Shown here: positions 7,347 through 17,453 of the stretch, piece by piece
Position numbering within the stretch: position 1 is the stretch's first letter
Layout of the letters: every line of letters begins with the position of its first letter
From: Porphyromonadaceae bacterium UBA4702
GTDB taxonomy: Bacteria > Bacteroidota > Bacteroidia > Bacteroidales > Muribaculaceae
Reading direction: 5' to 3'
Assembly: GCA_002404675.1 (NCBI GenBank)
Contig: DHKE01000068.1
Span: forward strand, 1 to 31,977
DNA length: 31,977 bases
Notes under the pieces: generated by a model
What the model was told of the DNA's origin: nothing
What the model saw: only the letters and a program-made list of their open reading frames with translations
The model's database searches: none
Program-made: the position numbers and the translations under genes

Positions 7347-9398
7347 TTATCCTCTGAACGGCGGAGGAGTGCCGGGGTCATCGTCATCATCAGATGCTGT
7401 TCCTTGCGGCTTGCCCGTTGCCGGCTGGCTGCTTTCTGCCGTCGGTCGGCCCTTGTCCTTTGCCTTGTCCCTTTCGTTGAGTTCGCTGATTTCGTCTGTG
7501 CGTGATTTCCATTTTCTCGGACCGAGTATTTCGCGCACGTCATCAGTGAAAATGACCTCTTTTTCCACGAGCAGGTCACGCATGCGGTTGTGCTGTTCGG
7601 CGTGTTCGCGCAGTATGCTCTTGGCACGCTCATATTGCTCGTTGACTATGCGGACCACCTCCTCGTCGATTCTGCGTGCGGTCTCCTCGGAAAACGGTTT
7701 GGTGAACCCGTAGTCTTGTCCAGTCGAGTCATAGTAGTTCATGTTGGGTATGCTCTTGCCCATGCCGAAGACCATGACAAGATTGCGGGCTATCTTGGTG
7801 CATCGCTCCAGATCGTTGCTTGCACCGGTGCCGATCTGTCCTGTGAAGACTTCCTCTGCGGCACGGCCGCCGAGCAGTCCACACATAGTGTCGAGCAGAG
7901 CCTGCGTAGGCACTATCTGCCGTCCCTCAGGGGCATACCACGCAGCTCCGAGAGCTCGACCCCGCGGCACTATAGTCACCTTGACAAGAGGGTCGCCGTA
8001 TTTGAGCATCCATGAAATTGTGGCGTGGCCGGCCTCATGTGTGGCAATCGAGAATTTCTCCTCATCGGTTATGACACGCGAGCGTTTTTCCAAACCTCCG
8101 ACTATGCGGTCTATCGCTGCCATGAAATCGTCCCATTCAACCTGTTGCTTGTGGTTACGGGCTGCAATCAGGGCGGCTTCGTTGCAGACATTGGCGATGT
8201 CTGCACCTGAAAATCCCTGAGTCTGCCGCGCCAGCTGGTCAACATCGAGGTTGCTGTTGAACTTGATGTCACGCAGATGTACGTTGAATATCTCCACGCG
8301 GTCGGAAAGTTCAGGCAAGTCAACATAAATCTGTCTGTCAAAGCGTCCGGGACGCAGCAGAGCCTGGTCGAGCATATCTGCACGGTTAGTTGCAGCAAGA
8401 ATAATGACACCGTTGTTTGTGCCAAATCCATCCATCTCCGTAAGCATCTGGTTGAGAGTGTTCTCGCGCTCGTCGTTAGACCCCATGTTGATGTTCTTGC
8501 CGCGAGCTCGACCTACTGCATCAATCTCGTCGATAAAGATGATGCACGGCGCTTTCTCCTTGGCTTGCTTGAACAGGTCGCGGACACGCGCCGCGCCGAC
8601 ACCTACGAACATCTCCACGAAGTCGGAGCCCGACATTGACAGAAACGGCACATTTGCTTCGCCGGCAACAGCCTTGGCAAGCAACGTTTTGCCAGTTCCA
8701 GGAGGGCCGACAAGCAGCGCGCCTTTGGGGATTTTCGCTCCGAGCTCTGTATATCGTTGCGGATTTTTAAGGAACTCGACTATCTCCTCGACCTCAACTT
8801 TGGCTTCGGCCAGTCCGGCCACGTCCTTGAATGTGACGTTGGTGCTGTTGTCCTTGTCAAACACTTTTGCTTTGGACTTGCCTACGCTGAATATGCCTCC
8901 GCCAGCGCCGCCGCCGTTCATCCTGCGCGACATGAAAAACAGGAAGCCAATGAAAAGGAGCGTAGGTCCGAAGAACCACAGATAATGCAGCACACCGGAA
9001 CTCTTCTCGTATTTTACATTAATGGGATGCTTGCCGTTTTGAGCGAGCGAGATGTTCCATGCATCGATATCTTTCTGAACAGCATCGGACGATGAAATCA
9101 CCGTCTTGATTTTCTTCTCTTTTGAGCTGTTTGTCGTATCTACTATCTTGAAACTCTTTTCTCCCTGCCGGTTGAGCAGACCCTCGGCTTCGTTGTTGTC
9201 AATGTATACGGTTATCTCGGAGATGTCGCCTCGTGCTGCGGCTTCGGAAAACTCAGTCCAGTTGACATTCTTTACTGTGGAACTGTCCTGAAAAAGGAAC
9301 GCTCCGACGAGTACGCCGAATATCAGCAGGTACATCCAGTATATGTTCAGGAATGAACGCTTGTTGCGCTTCCCGTTGTTGTTTGGTGCTATTGGCAT
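7347..9398 (-). CDS. ftsH: ATP-dependent zinc metalloprotease FtsH
   Basis: Membrane-bound AAA+ protease that degrades misfolded membrane proteins and regulatory substrates. The 683-residue protein has an N-terminal membrane segment (about 16-36), a periplasmic domain, and a second membrane segment (about 138-157). Then come the Walker A motif GPPGTGKT (231-238), Walker B IIFIDEID (about 286-293), the second region of homology ending RPGRFDRQ, and the zinc-protease motif HEAGH (454-458). The tail is acidic and proline-rich ([11 protein letters not shown]). It follows rsfS by 39 bp (with the ATG start at 9398), an arrangement common in Bacteroidota. The pair probably shares the promoter upstream of rsfS and ends at the hairpin 7301-7339. 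All catalytic motifs are intact. Confidence 0.97.
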   Translation of the reverse strand: MPIAPNNNGKRNKRSFLNIYWMYLLIFGVLVGAFLFQDSSTVKNVNWTEFSEAAARGDISEITVYIDNNEAEGLLNRQGEKSFKIVDTTNSSKEKKIKTVISSSDAVQKDIDAWNISLAQNGKHPINVKYEKSSGVLHYLWFFGPTLLFIGFLFFMSRRMNGGGAGGGIFSVGKSKAKVFDKDNSTNVTFKDVAGLAEAKVEVEEIVEFLKNPQRYTELGAKIPKGALLVGPPGTGKTLLAKAVAGEANVPFLSMSGSDFVEMFVGVGAARVRDLFKQAKEKAPCIIFIDEIDAVGRARGKNINMGSNDERENTLNQMLTEMDGFGTNNGVIILAATNRADMLDQALLRPGRFDRQIYVDLPELSDRVEIFNVHLRDIKFNSNLDVDQLARQTQGFSGADIANVCNEAALIAARNHKQQVEWDDFMAAIDRIVGGLEKRSRVITDEEKFSIATHEAGHATISWMLKYGDPLVKVTIVPRGRALGAAWYAPEGRQIVPTQALLDTMCGLLGGRAAEEVFTGQIGTGASNDLERCTKIARNLVMVFGMGKSIPNMNYYDSTGQDYGFTKPFSEETARRIDEEVVRIVNEQYERAKSILREHAEQHNRMRDLLVEKEVIFTDDVREILGPRKWKSRTDEISELNERDKAKDKGRPTAESSQPATGKPQGTASDDDDDPGTPPPFRG

Positions 9399-9437
9399 GG
9401 TGTTTCAATAAGTCTTGTAATCAGTGTAGGGGAGAGG

Positions 9438-9800
9438 TCAATCGAGGTCAGGGATTTCCTTGACGGGTGCGTCACCCCACAGTTCCTCGAGACGGTATCT
9501 GTCACGTACATCAGGGAGGAAAACGTGCAGTAACACCTCGCCGTAGTCGAGGACAATCCACTGCGCAGTGCGGTAGCCCTCATCACGGTATGGCTTTCTG
9601 CCTCCATGCTTGCAGACATAGTCTCTTACGCTGTCCGCAACAGCCGTGACATGCGAAGTGCTTGTGCCTTGGCATATTACGAAATTGTGGGCGGGAGCTG
9701 ACGGTATGCCGGCCAGGTCAATGACAGATATTTTCTTACCCTTGCGTTCCTGTATGCCCTCAACTACGAGGGATACGATGTCATCGGTTTTGGAGTCCAT
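9438..9800 (-). CDS. rsfS: Ribosome silencing factor RsfS
   Basis: RsfS (Iojap family) binds protein L14 on the large ribosomal subunit and blocks subunit joining in starvation or stationary phase. The 120-residue product carries the family signature: an N-terminal helix, FVICQGTSTSHV, then the block YRTAQWIVLDYGEVLLHVF and a C-terminal LEELWGDAP. A reading frame continues upstream to a TTG at 9818, but the ATG at 9800 (MDSKTDDIV) aligns with family starts and lies about 19 bases after the transcript start predicted from the promoter 9826-9856. It is the first gene of the rsfS-ftsH pair. Confidence in function is high, in the start fairly high. Confidence 0.94.
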   Translation of the reverse strand: MDSKTDDIVSLVVEGIQERKGKKISVIDLAGIPSAPAHNFVICQGTSTSHVTAVADSVRDYVCKHGGRKPYRDEGYRTAQWIVLDYGEVLLHVFLPDVRDRYRLEELWGDAPVKEIPDLD

Positions 9801-9825
9801 ATAAATGTTTTGAGCCAATTTCGCA

Positions 9826-9856
9826 CGAAATTACTAAAAAATCGCGTAACGGCAAA
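9826..9856 (-). promoter_or_regulatory. Promoter of rsfS-ftsH
   Basis: Minus-strand TTTG at 9853-9856, a 19-base spacer, and TAATTTCG at 9826-9833 (one mismatch to TAnnTTTG). Start of transcription is predicted near 9819. The -33 element lies directly beside the sodB stop codon at 9858, so this promoter sits in the 57-bp gap between sodB and rsfS. Confidence 0.55.
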
Positions 9857-9857
9857 A

Positions 9858-10439
9858 TCACTGTCTGTAGCGCATTTGTATTATGTCCCAATCAATGATG
9901 TCCCACAAACGAGACAGATATGAGGCTCTCATGTTGCAGTAGTCAAGGTAGTATGCGTGCTCCCAAACGTCGAATGTCAGCAATGGTTTCAGTCCCTGTG
10001 TCATAGGGTTGGAGGCATTGCTGCCCTGTGTGATGAACAGTTTGCCGGCATTGTCGCATGACAGCCATACCCAACCCGAGCCGAACAGCGTCGTTCCAGC
10101 CAGTTCGAACTGCTTCTTAAACTCGCCAAATGACCCGAAATCACGGTCGATTGCTTCGCGGAGTTCTCCTCGCGGCTCGTTGTTGCGATACGGCGAGAAC
10201 TGAAAAAAGTAGAAAATGTGATTCCACGCCTGAGCGGCATTGTTGAACAGCTTGCCGTCGCTCTTGCAGATGATTTCCTCAAGCGACATATCTGCATATT
10301 CAGTTCCCTCGATGAGTGAATTGAGCGTGTCGAAATATGCCTTTTCGTGCTTACCGTAATGGTACTCTATGGTGTTTTCGGATATTACCGGAGACAGTGC
10401 GTCTGGTGCGTATGGCAATTTGGGCTGTATGAATTTCAT
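9858..10439 (-). CDS. sodB: Superoxide dismutase, iron-type (Fe/Mn family)
   Basis: Converts superoxide to hydrogen peroxide and oxygen in the cytoplasm. The 193-residue protein is the normal family length. Metal ligands are all present: H27 (EYHYGKH), H74 (AWNHIFYF), D157 and H161 (DVWEHAYY). Gln70 in NNAAQAWNH occupies the position typical of iron-type enzymes; Bacteroidales members are often able to use Mn as well (family knowledge). It stands between the thiH terminator and the rsfS promoter, so it is probably a single-gene unit. No clear consensus promoter was found; TCACTTTG at about 60 bases upstream is only a partial -7 match. Repeated TCATGATA motifs lie upstream. Confidence 0.96.
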   Translation of the reverse strand: MKFIQPKLPYAPDALSPVISENTIEYHYGKHEKAYFDTLNSLIEGTEYADMSLEEIICKSDGKLFNNAAQAWNHIFYFFQFSPYRNNEPRGELREAIDRDFGSFGEFKKQFELAGTTLFGSGWVWLSCDNAGKLFITQGSNASNPMTQGLKPLLTFDVWEHAYYLDYCNMRASYLSRLWDIIDWDIIQMRYRQ

Positions 10440-10530
10440 CGTTGTATCCTGTGTTATATATCATGATAACGCGAAACGCAAAGTGATTGTTCCGTGGTAT
10501 GTGATGGCATAATCATGATAGAATAAAGAA

Positions 10531-10562
10531 AAGACCCCGACTTTGTTGCAGGTCAGGGTCTT
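10531..10562 (-). terminator. Intrinsic terminator of the thiamine operon
   Basis: Two 11-base arms (10531-10541 and 10552-10562) pair with a single mismatch around a 10-base loop. In the minus direction the stem is followed by TTCTTTATTCT. It begins 24 bases after the thiH stop at 10586. Confidence 0.78.
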
Positions 10563-10585
10563 GTGCCAGTTACAAAAGAGTGGCG

Positions 10586-11757
10586 TCAGTCGAATATCGC
10601 GTCCCAGTCTTTCCACACTGGTTCATATCCGCCACGGCGTATGGCATCAGCCACCTCATGAGGGCTGCGGTCATCAGAGACCTCAAACTGCTCGAGGGCG
10701 CGGTCGGCGTATGTTTCGTAGCCGCCAGGCTCTGTTCGGCTGCCGGCACTCATTGATGTCACACCTAGAGGCATGATGTGGTCGCGGTAATCCGGCGCTT
10801 CGCGTGTCGAGAACGAGATGTCTGCTTCGTGGTCGAAAATGCGGAATGCGCAGGTAAGTTGCACGAGCTGAAGATCAGAGATGATAGATTTTGGCTTGAA
10901 ACCGCTTTCTGACGGGCGCATACGCGGAAAGTTGACCGAATACCGCGACCGCCAGTAGCGTTTCTGCAGATATCGCAAGTGGCGAGCAAGCATGACAGCG
11001 TCCCCGCGCCAGTCTTCAAGACCTAACAGTGCTCCCATGCCGATTTTATGGACCATGGCATCGCCCATACGGTCAAAGCCGTTGAGCCGCCAGTCGAAGT
11101 GTGACTTCATGCCACGCGGGTGGTACTTGCGGTATGCCTCGCGGTGATACGTTTCCTGAAAGCAAACCACGCCGTTCAATCCTGATTGCGTAAGGCGGTA
11201 ATAGTCAGCTGAACGCATGGGTTGCACCTCTATTGTGAGGTTGTGGAAATGCTTGCGGCATACGCCCAGAGCTTTCTCAAGATAGTCCACGCCGCACAAT
11301 GCCGGGTATTCGCCGGCAACTATAAGCAGGTTTTCAAACGGCGCAAGGCGTTTGATTGCCAAGCATTCGCGTTCCACCTGCTCGAGGGTCAACACTGTGC
11401 GCGTGAACGGGTTGTCGTGATTGAAGCCGCAGTATACGCACTTGTTGGTACAGGCGTTGCCCACATACATCGGTATGTACATGGAAATCGTCTTTCCGAA
11501 CTTCTGCTGTGTGAAATGTCTGCTCATTTGTGCCATCTTCTCCAGATAAGGAGCGGCTGCCCGTGAAATCAGGACTGCGAACTCGTCTGGAGTAAGCGGT
11601 CTCTTGTCATGGGCTGCGGCGGCAAGAACCCGGCGCACATCTGCGTCAGTGGCATTTTCCACCATTTCAATAGTGCCATCCCAGTCATACTGGTCGATGA
11701 CATCGGCGAAACCGTGTCCGAAGATGGCTTCGCTGTCCGGGTCAGAATGAGCTTTCA

Positions 11758-11758
<1 letters not shown>
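10586..11758 (-). CDS. thiH: 2-iminoacetate synthase ThiH
   Basis: Radical-SAM enzyme that cleaves tyrosine to give dehydroglycine (2-iminoacetate) and p-cresol for the thiazole ring of thiamine, the oxygen-sensitive route used by anaerobes in place of ThiO. With the start at 11758 it is 390 residues (E. coli 377). The cluster motif is CTNKCVYC (C103, C107, C110) preceded by IPMYVGNA. The frame stays open upstream to an ATG at 11821, but that would overlap thiC by 64 bases; the ATG at 11758 shares one base with the thiC stop (TGATG), a typical coupled junction, and gives a normal N-terminus (MKAHSDPDSEA). It is the last gene of the operon. Confidence 0.95.
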
Positions 11759-14264
<2,506 letters not shown>

Positions 14265-14292
14265 ATTGTGTTATGTATTATTGAGTTAGAAT

Positions 14293-14922
14293 TCAGTTTT
14301 TCAATGTGGAATTAAGCAGCCGGACCAACTCGCTGGTCGCGGCAGCCATGTCTTTAGCGTTGGCAATAGCGCCGCTCACGGCCACACCATTTACACCGCA
14401 CTCCATTAGCGGAAGGATGTCGTCGATGCCGATGCCGCCTACTGCTACGCGGGCTATCTCGATGCCCTTCTCGTCCATTTGTCGGCATATCTCGCTGATG
14501 CCTTCCTTGCCAAGTATCGGCGCGAGGTTCTTCTTTGTCGTCGTGTGACGGTATGGGCCAATGCCAACATAATCGATGTCACAAGTGGCTGCTCGGAGCA
14601 CATCTTCAAATGTGTTTACGGTCACGCCGATTACCGCACCTGCGCCGAGTATTGCCCGGGCTTCGGACGGCGACATATCCTCCTTGCCGACATGGACTCC
14701 AGACACTTCGAGTTCTTTGGCGAGGTTTACGCGATCATTCAGGATCAGGAACGCTTCCATCTGGTCGCACATTGGCTTAATGACGCTCACCACACGGCGT
14801 ATTTCGTCGTCAGACGCATCCTTCATGCGCAGTTGCACCCAGCGGCAACCGCCGTCAAGAGCAGCTGCCACCTGTGCCTCTACAGGCACGTTGCAGTTGG
14901 TATTTGTTATGAATTGAAGCAT
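14293..14922 (-). CDS. thiE: Thiamine-phosphate synthase ThiE
   Basis: Joins hydroxymethylpyrimidine diphosphate and thiazole phosphate to thiamine phosphate. The 209-residue protein keeps the active-site signature: VQLRMKD for pyrophosphate binding (Q-x-R-x-K), the ILNDRVNLA loop, VHVGKEDMSP, and the GIGPYRHTTTKKN loop followed by AVGGIG. This distinguishes it from the paralogue just upstream, which has lost the Lys. It overlaps that gene by 16 bases, so the two are probably translationally coupled. Confidence 0.94.
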   Translation of the reverse strand: MLQFITNTNCNVPVEAQVAAALDGGCRWVQLRMKDASDDEIRRVVSVIKPMCDQMEAFLILNDRVNLAKELEVSGVHVGKEDMSPSEARAILGAGAVIGVTVNTFEDVLRAATCDIDYVGIGPYRHTTTKKNLAPILGKEGISEICRQMDEKGIEIARVAVGGIGIDDILPLMECGVNGVAVSGAIANAKDMAAATSELVRLLNSTLKN

Positions 14923-15497
14923 GATTTCGCTTTTATCGTTTCCAGTTTTTCGGCAAGTTCACTTGCTGATTGAGCCTCCCATATATAGCCGAGCATCGCA
15001 GCACCGGCAAATCCTGCGTCATGCAGCATCGCGAAGCGGTCAGGCGTGACACCGCCGAGGGCTATGACTTTTGTCGGCGGCCGCATCCGTGCGAAATCGG
15101 CAAATGATATTGCTGCATTGTACCCTTGCTTAGAAATTGAGTCAAATACGGGTGAGAGTGTGACATACTCGTATTTGCCGGCATCTGCGACCTCCTTAAT
15201 AGAGTGGCAACTTCTGGACAGAGTGCCTTGAGTGCCATAAAATGAGGGATTTCGGCTGTTCAGATGCGCACCAGCCAGAGAGTATGCATCCACCAGCGCA
15301 AAATGCGAATGAAGGCGTAATCTGCCATGCAATCGGCTCGGAATGGCCTCAATCAGCCGGCGCATCTCTACCTCCATAATATTCGGGTGACGCAAATGCA
15401 CAAAGTCGATGCCGCCGTCCAACAGGGCAGCGACTATATCAGCTTCATCGGTGACAGTACGCTCGGGCGTTATGGCGATAGTAATGAACTTGTCCAT
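14907..15497 (-). CDS. ThiE/TenI-family protein, probable thiazole tautomerase
   Basis: A 196-residue TIM-barrel protein of the ThiE/TenI superfamily. It keeps the fold landmarks (FVHLRHPN, ALVDAYSLAGAHLN, VTLSPVFDSISKQGY, ALGGVTPDRF), but the position of the ThiE Q-x-R-x-K motif reads H-L-R-H-P, so it should not bind the pyrophosphate substrate in the same way. In Bacillus the TenI relative isomerises the thiazole product of ThiG; placement between thiS and thiE supports a similar job here. Alternatively it is a diverged ThiE. It starts 15 bp after thiS and overlaps thiE by 16 bases. Family membership is clear; the tautomerase role is inference. Confidence 0.8.
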   Translation of the reverse strand: MDKFITIAITPERTVTDEADIVAALLDGGIDFVHLRHPNIMEVEMRRLIEAIPSRLHGRLRLHSHFALVDAYSLAGAHLNSRNPSFYGTQGTLSRSCHSIKEVADAGKYEYVTLSPVFDSISKQGYNAAISFADFARMRPPTKVIALGGVTPDRFAMLHDAGFAGAAMLGYIWEAQSASELAEKLETIKAKSCFNS

Positions 15498-15512
15498 AGA
15501 GAGTTAACGCTG

Positions 15513-15716
15513 TTAGCCTCCGTATGCCGCGCTGATTATCATAATTTTGTCCTCCTCATTCAGATTGGATACCGGCCAATTTTCGCGGCGGACTATTTTG
15601 CCGTTGACAGCCACAGCAGTTCCGGCAGTCTTTATGGAGAGATGCTCCAGCAGGTCAGCGATGTCTTGCACCGTGACGGGGAGCATTTTGGGTTGGTCGT
15701 TTACATATACTCTCAT
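15513..15716 (-). CDS. thiS: Sulfur carrier protein ThiS
   Basis: Small beta-grasp protein that carries sulfur as a C-terminal thiocarboxylate for ThiG. The 67-residue product begins MRVYVNDQP, has the internal TAVAVNGKIVRRENW segment, and ends in the required Gly-Gly (AAYGG). The start ATG at 15716 overlaps the thiD stop as ATGA, so translation is probably coupled. Activation normally needs ThiF adenylyltransferase, which is not encoded in this operon. Confidence 0.95.
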   Translation of the reverse strand: MRVYVNDQPKMLPVTVQDIADLLEHLSIKTAGTAVAVNGKIVRRENWPVSNLNEEDKIMIISAAYGG

Positions 15717-16555
15717 GGTATGCAGTTGTTTGTTTTGTTAGAAGTCAGATTGGAGAGTGTGCCGAGCGGGCCGTAGCCACCTTTGCCGAAGGCGAAATTT
15801 GCGCCGGCACGTATTAGATCATGCACTGTCCGCTCTGCATCTGCCGCTGCCTGATGCAGGCTTCGGCGGCGTGCAAGGCCACACGCGATAGCCGTGGAAA
15901 GAGCGCAGCCTGTGCCGTGGGTATTTGCAGAGACTATGGAGTGTGAGAAGAAGAGCATCTGGCAGCCAGACCTAGCCTCATACAGAGCATCTGTTATGCT
16001 GTCGCCAGCACAGTCACCGCCTTTGACCAGAGCTGAGCGTGAGCCAAATTCGTTGCACAGCAGTACTGCAAGTTCCGTCGCTGAACGGCTGCCTGCGGTT
16101 GCGCCAAGCAGCATTTCAGCTTCATGTACATTAGGTGTAATGATGTCGGCAATTGGTAGAAGGCACTTTTTCAGCGTATCAAATGCAGACGAACTGCCGC
16201 ATCTGGCAGATGCCAATGTCGGCGAGGCTATCGGGTCAACTACAATGTTGCGCAGCTTGTGACGGTCAATACAGTGTCTGACCGCCTCGATGCTTTCCGC
16301 TGTGGGCAGCATGCCGATTTTCACAGCGTCGATGGTCAGGTCAGAAGCAAGCGCGTCAATCTGCTGTTCGAGCAAATCAGCTGATACCGGCACTATTGCG
16401 TCTGCGTTTTGCGAGTTTTGCACGGTCACGGCAGTCACGGCAGTGAGGGCATAGACACCCATGACCATGGCAGTCTTGATGTCACCTTGCAGGCCGGCCC
16501 CTGCCGAGGGGTCAGAGCCGGCTATTGCGAGTATTGTTGTGTATGGCTCTTTCAT
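15713..16555 (-). CDS. thiD: Hydroxymethylpyrimidine/phosphomethylpyrimidine kinase ThiD
   Basis: Ribokinase-fold enzyme that phosphorylates HMP and HMP phosphate to the diphosphate used by ThiE. The 280-residue protein begins MKEPYTTILAIAGSDPSAGAG, keeps the substrate loop, and has the anion-hole motif HGTGCALSTAIA near residue 225. The frame remains open upstream to 16654, but those 33 codons lie inside the TPP riboswitch aptamer and its linker, so the ATG at 16555 is chosen. It is the first gene of the operon and directly follows the riboswitch; its stop overlaps thiS by 4 bases. Confidence 0.95.
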   Translation of the reverse strand: MKEPYTTILAIAGSDPSAGAGLQGDIKTAMVMGVYALTAVTAVTVQNSQNADAIVPVSADLLEQQIDALASDLTIDAVKIGMLPTAESIEAVRHCIDRHKLRNIVVDPIASPTLASARCGSSSAFDTLKKCLLPIADIITPNVHEAEMLLGATAGSRSATELAVLLCNEFGSRSALVKGGDCAGDSITDALYEARSGCQMLFFSHSIVSANTHGTGCALSTAIACGLARRRSLHQAAADAERTVHDLIRAGANFAFGKGGYGPLGTLSNLTSNKTNNCIP

Positions 16556-16614
16556 CGCATTGGCGTAATTTATCGCGGTATAACCCTGTTCTCCCAATGT
16601 GCAATGACAACAAA

Positions 16615-16695
16615 GAATGTCTCCCTGCATCGGCATTATCCGCATCAGGTTCATAGGGTATGTTCTCAGCCGCCGAGTGGCAGCACCCCCGCTTT
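16615..16695 (-). ncRNA. TPP riboswitch (THI element)
   Basis: The minus strand carries the conserved pieces of the thiamine pyrophosphate aptamer in the right order: GGGGTGC, GGCTGAGAA, ATACCCTATGAACCTGAT, GGATAATGCCGATGCAGGGA. The pyrimidine-sensor part (CTGAGA) and the pyrophosphate-sensor part (GATAATGCC...CAGGGA) are both intact. It begins at the transcript start predicted from the promoter 16701-16732. About 60 bases separate it from the thiD ATG. No terminator with a U-run occurs there; instead CATTGG (RNA bases for 16594-16599) can pair with CCAATG just before the ATG (16558-16563), suggesting control of translation start. The aptamer call is firm; the switching mechanism is inference. 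Confidence 0.95.
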
Positions 16696-16700
16696 CGCCG

Positions 16701-16732
16701 CAAAGTTATACAAAAAAATCGGGAACGGCAAA
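16701..16732 (-). promoter_or_regulatory. Promoter of the thiamine operon
   Basis: Minus-strand TTTG at 16729-16732, a 20-base spacer and TAACTTTG at 16701-16708: a full match to the Bacteroidota consensus. Transcription should start near 16695, at the edge of the aptamer. The -33 box lies across the stem-loop boundary of the upstream terminator and the spacer contains that terminator's T-run. Confidence 0.8.
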
Positions 16733-16749
16733 CGTATGTGCCGCTCCCG
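16712..16749 (-). terminator. Intrinsic terminator of the small outer-membrane protein gene
   Basis: Arms CGGGAACGGC (16720-16729) and GCCGCTCCCG (16740-16749) pair over 10 bp with one G-U wobble and a 10-base loop. In the minus direction this is followed by seven T residues (16712-16718), a textbook terminator. It physically overlaps the promoter of the downstream thiamine operon. Confidence 0.85.
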
Positions 16750-16772
16750 GTATATTGAGTGTAGTCGCTGTG

Positions 16773-17264
16773 TCAGAATACGTAGCCGAAGCCGACGTTG
16801 AAGAAGCCTCCGCTGCAGTCGTCCATGAGGGAGTACTTGCCTTGCAGCGAAAGTTTGAATGTCGAGGTCAGGTAGATGTCGAAACCTGCGCCGAAGTCTG
16901 CGCCTACGCGAGTGTAGTCGCCGCCATGGTCAACATTCCAGTTGTTAAGTGTGAGACCTGTCAGCGGATATATGTTAAACCCTTTGGCCAGGCGGAACGG
17001 GAAGTGCATATCTACCGAGAATTCGAAACCAGAGAGGCAGTCATTGCGGAAGATGTAGCCGACTTCAGGTGCGATACGCACATGAGGCGCAATAGTGTAC
17101 TGGAAGTAGATGTCGGCATAACCGCCGCTGTTGTGTGTGGCGACACCGCCAGCGAGACCGAGTGTCATCTCATTGCCCTTGGCACTTGCCGTCGAGCCGA
17201 TGCCGGACAGTCCTGCCAAGGCAAGAACTCCGACAGCGATTAGCTTGTTCATTGAGTATTTCAT
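16773..17264 (-). CDS. Small outer-membrane beta-barrel protein (porin/OmpA-barrel-like)
   Basis: A 163-residue exported protein not matched to a named family. A signal peptide (MKYSMNKLIAVGVLALAGLS...) ends at a clear Ala-x-Ala site, TASA before KGNE, residue 28. The mature ~135 residues show alternating polar/hydrophobic strands separated by short turns, enough for about eight strands, and finish with GFGYVF; a terminal Phe is the usual signal for the barrel assembly machinery. Starts at 17303 (extra 13 residues, no signal-like character) or 17252 are possible; ATG 17264 gives the best signal peptide. It is a single-gene unit with a strong terminator, divergent from nadE. The function is unknown; a structural or narrow-pore role is only a guess. 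Confidence 0.8.
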   Translation of the reverse strand: MKYSMNKLIAVGVLALAGLSGIGSTASAKGNEMTLGLAGGVATHNSGGYADIYFQYTIAPHVRIAPEVGYIFRNDCLSGFEFSVDMHFPFRLAKGFNIYPLTGLTLNNWNVDHGGDYTRVGADFGAGFDIYLTSTFKLSLQGKYSLMDDCSGGFFNVGFGYVF

Positions 17265-17347
17265 AGTTATTTCGGGTTGTTTGGTGCAAGACCGGGCTGG
17301 CATCCATTCCGGACTCGCGGTTTGTACTATATTTATCCGTAGTAACG

Positions 17348-17378
17348 TTGATTAATCGGAAATAGTTTGTTACTTTTG
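17348..17378 (+). promoter_or_regulatory. Promoter of nadE
   Basis: TTG at 17348-17350, a 20-base spacer and TACTTTTG at 17371-17378, an exact TAnnTTTG -7 box. Transcription is predicted from about 17385, giving a leader of roughly 70 bases to the ATG at 17454. It lies in the 189-bp divergent region between the outer-membrane protein gene and nadE; no equally good promoter for the minus-strand gene was found. Confidence 0.7.
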
Positions 17379-17453
17379 CAACAAAATGGACGTAACAGCT
17401 TCGCGCCTGCTGCGGCACTGCTGCGGCATTGTATGCGAGTATCGAAATACACA

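Noticed and set aside
7490..7515. Possible frameshift or artefact in the low-complexity acidic and proline-rich FtsH tail
   Set aside because: The frame is continuous to a stop directly before the terminator; such tails are common in Bacteroidota FtsH.
16556..16654. 33-codon N-terminal extension of thiD
   Set aside because: It lies in the TPP aptamer and linker; the kinase family starts at the ATG 16555 (MKEPYTTILAIAGSD).
17367..17453. 29-codon upstream extension of nadE from a TTG
   Set aside because: It covers the -7 promoter box and leader; family proteins begin at MDRFGFF.
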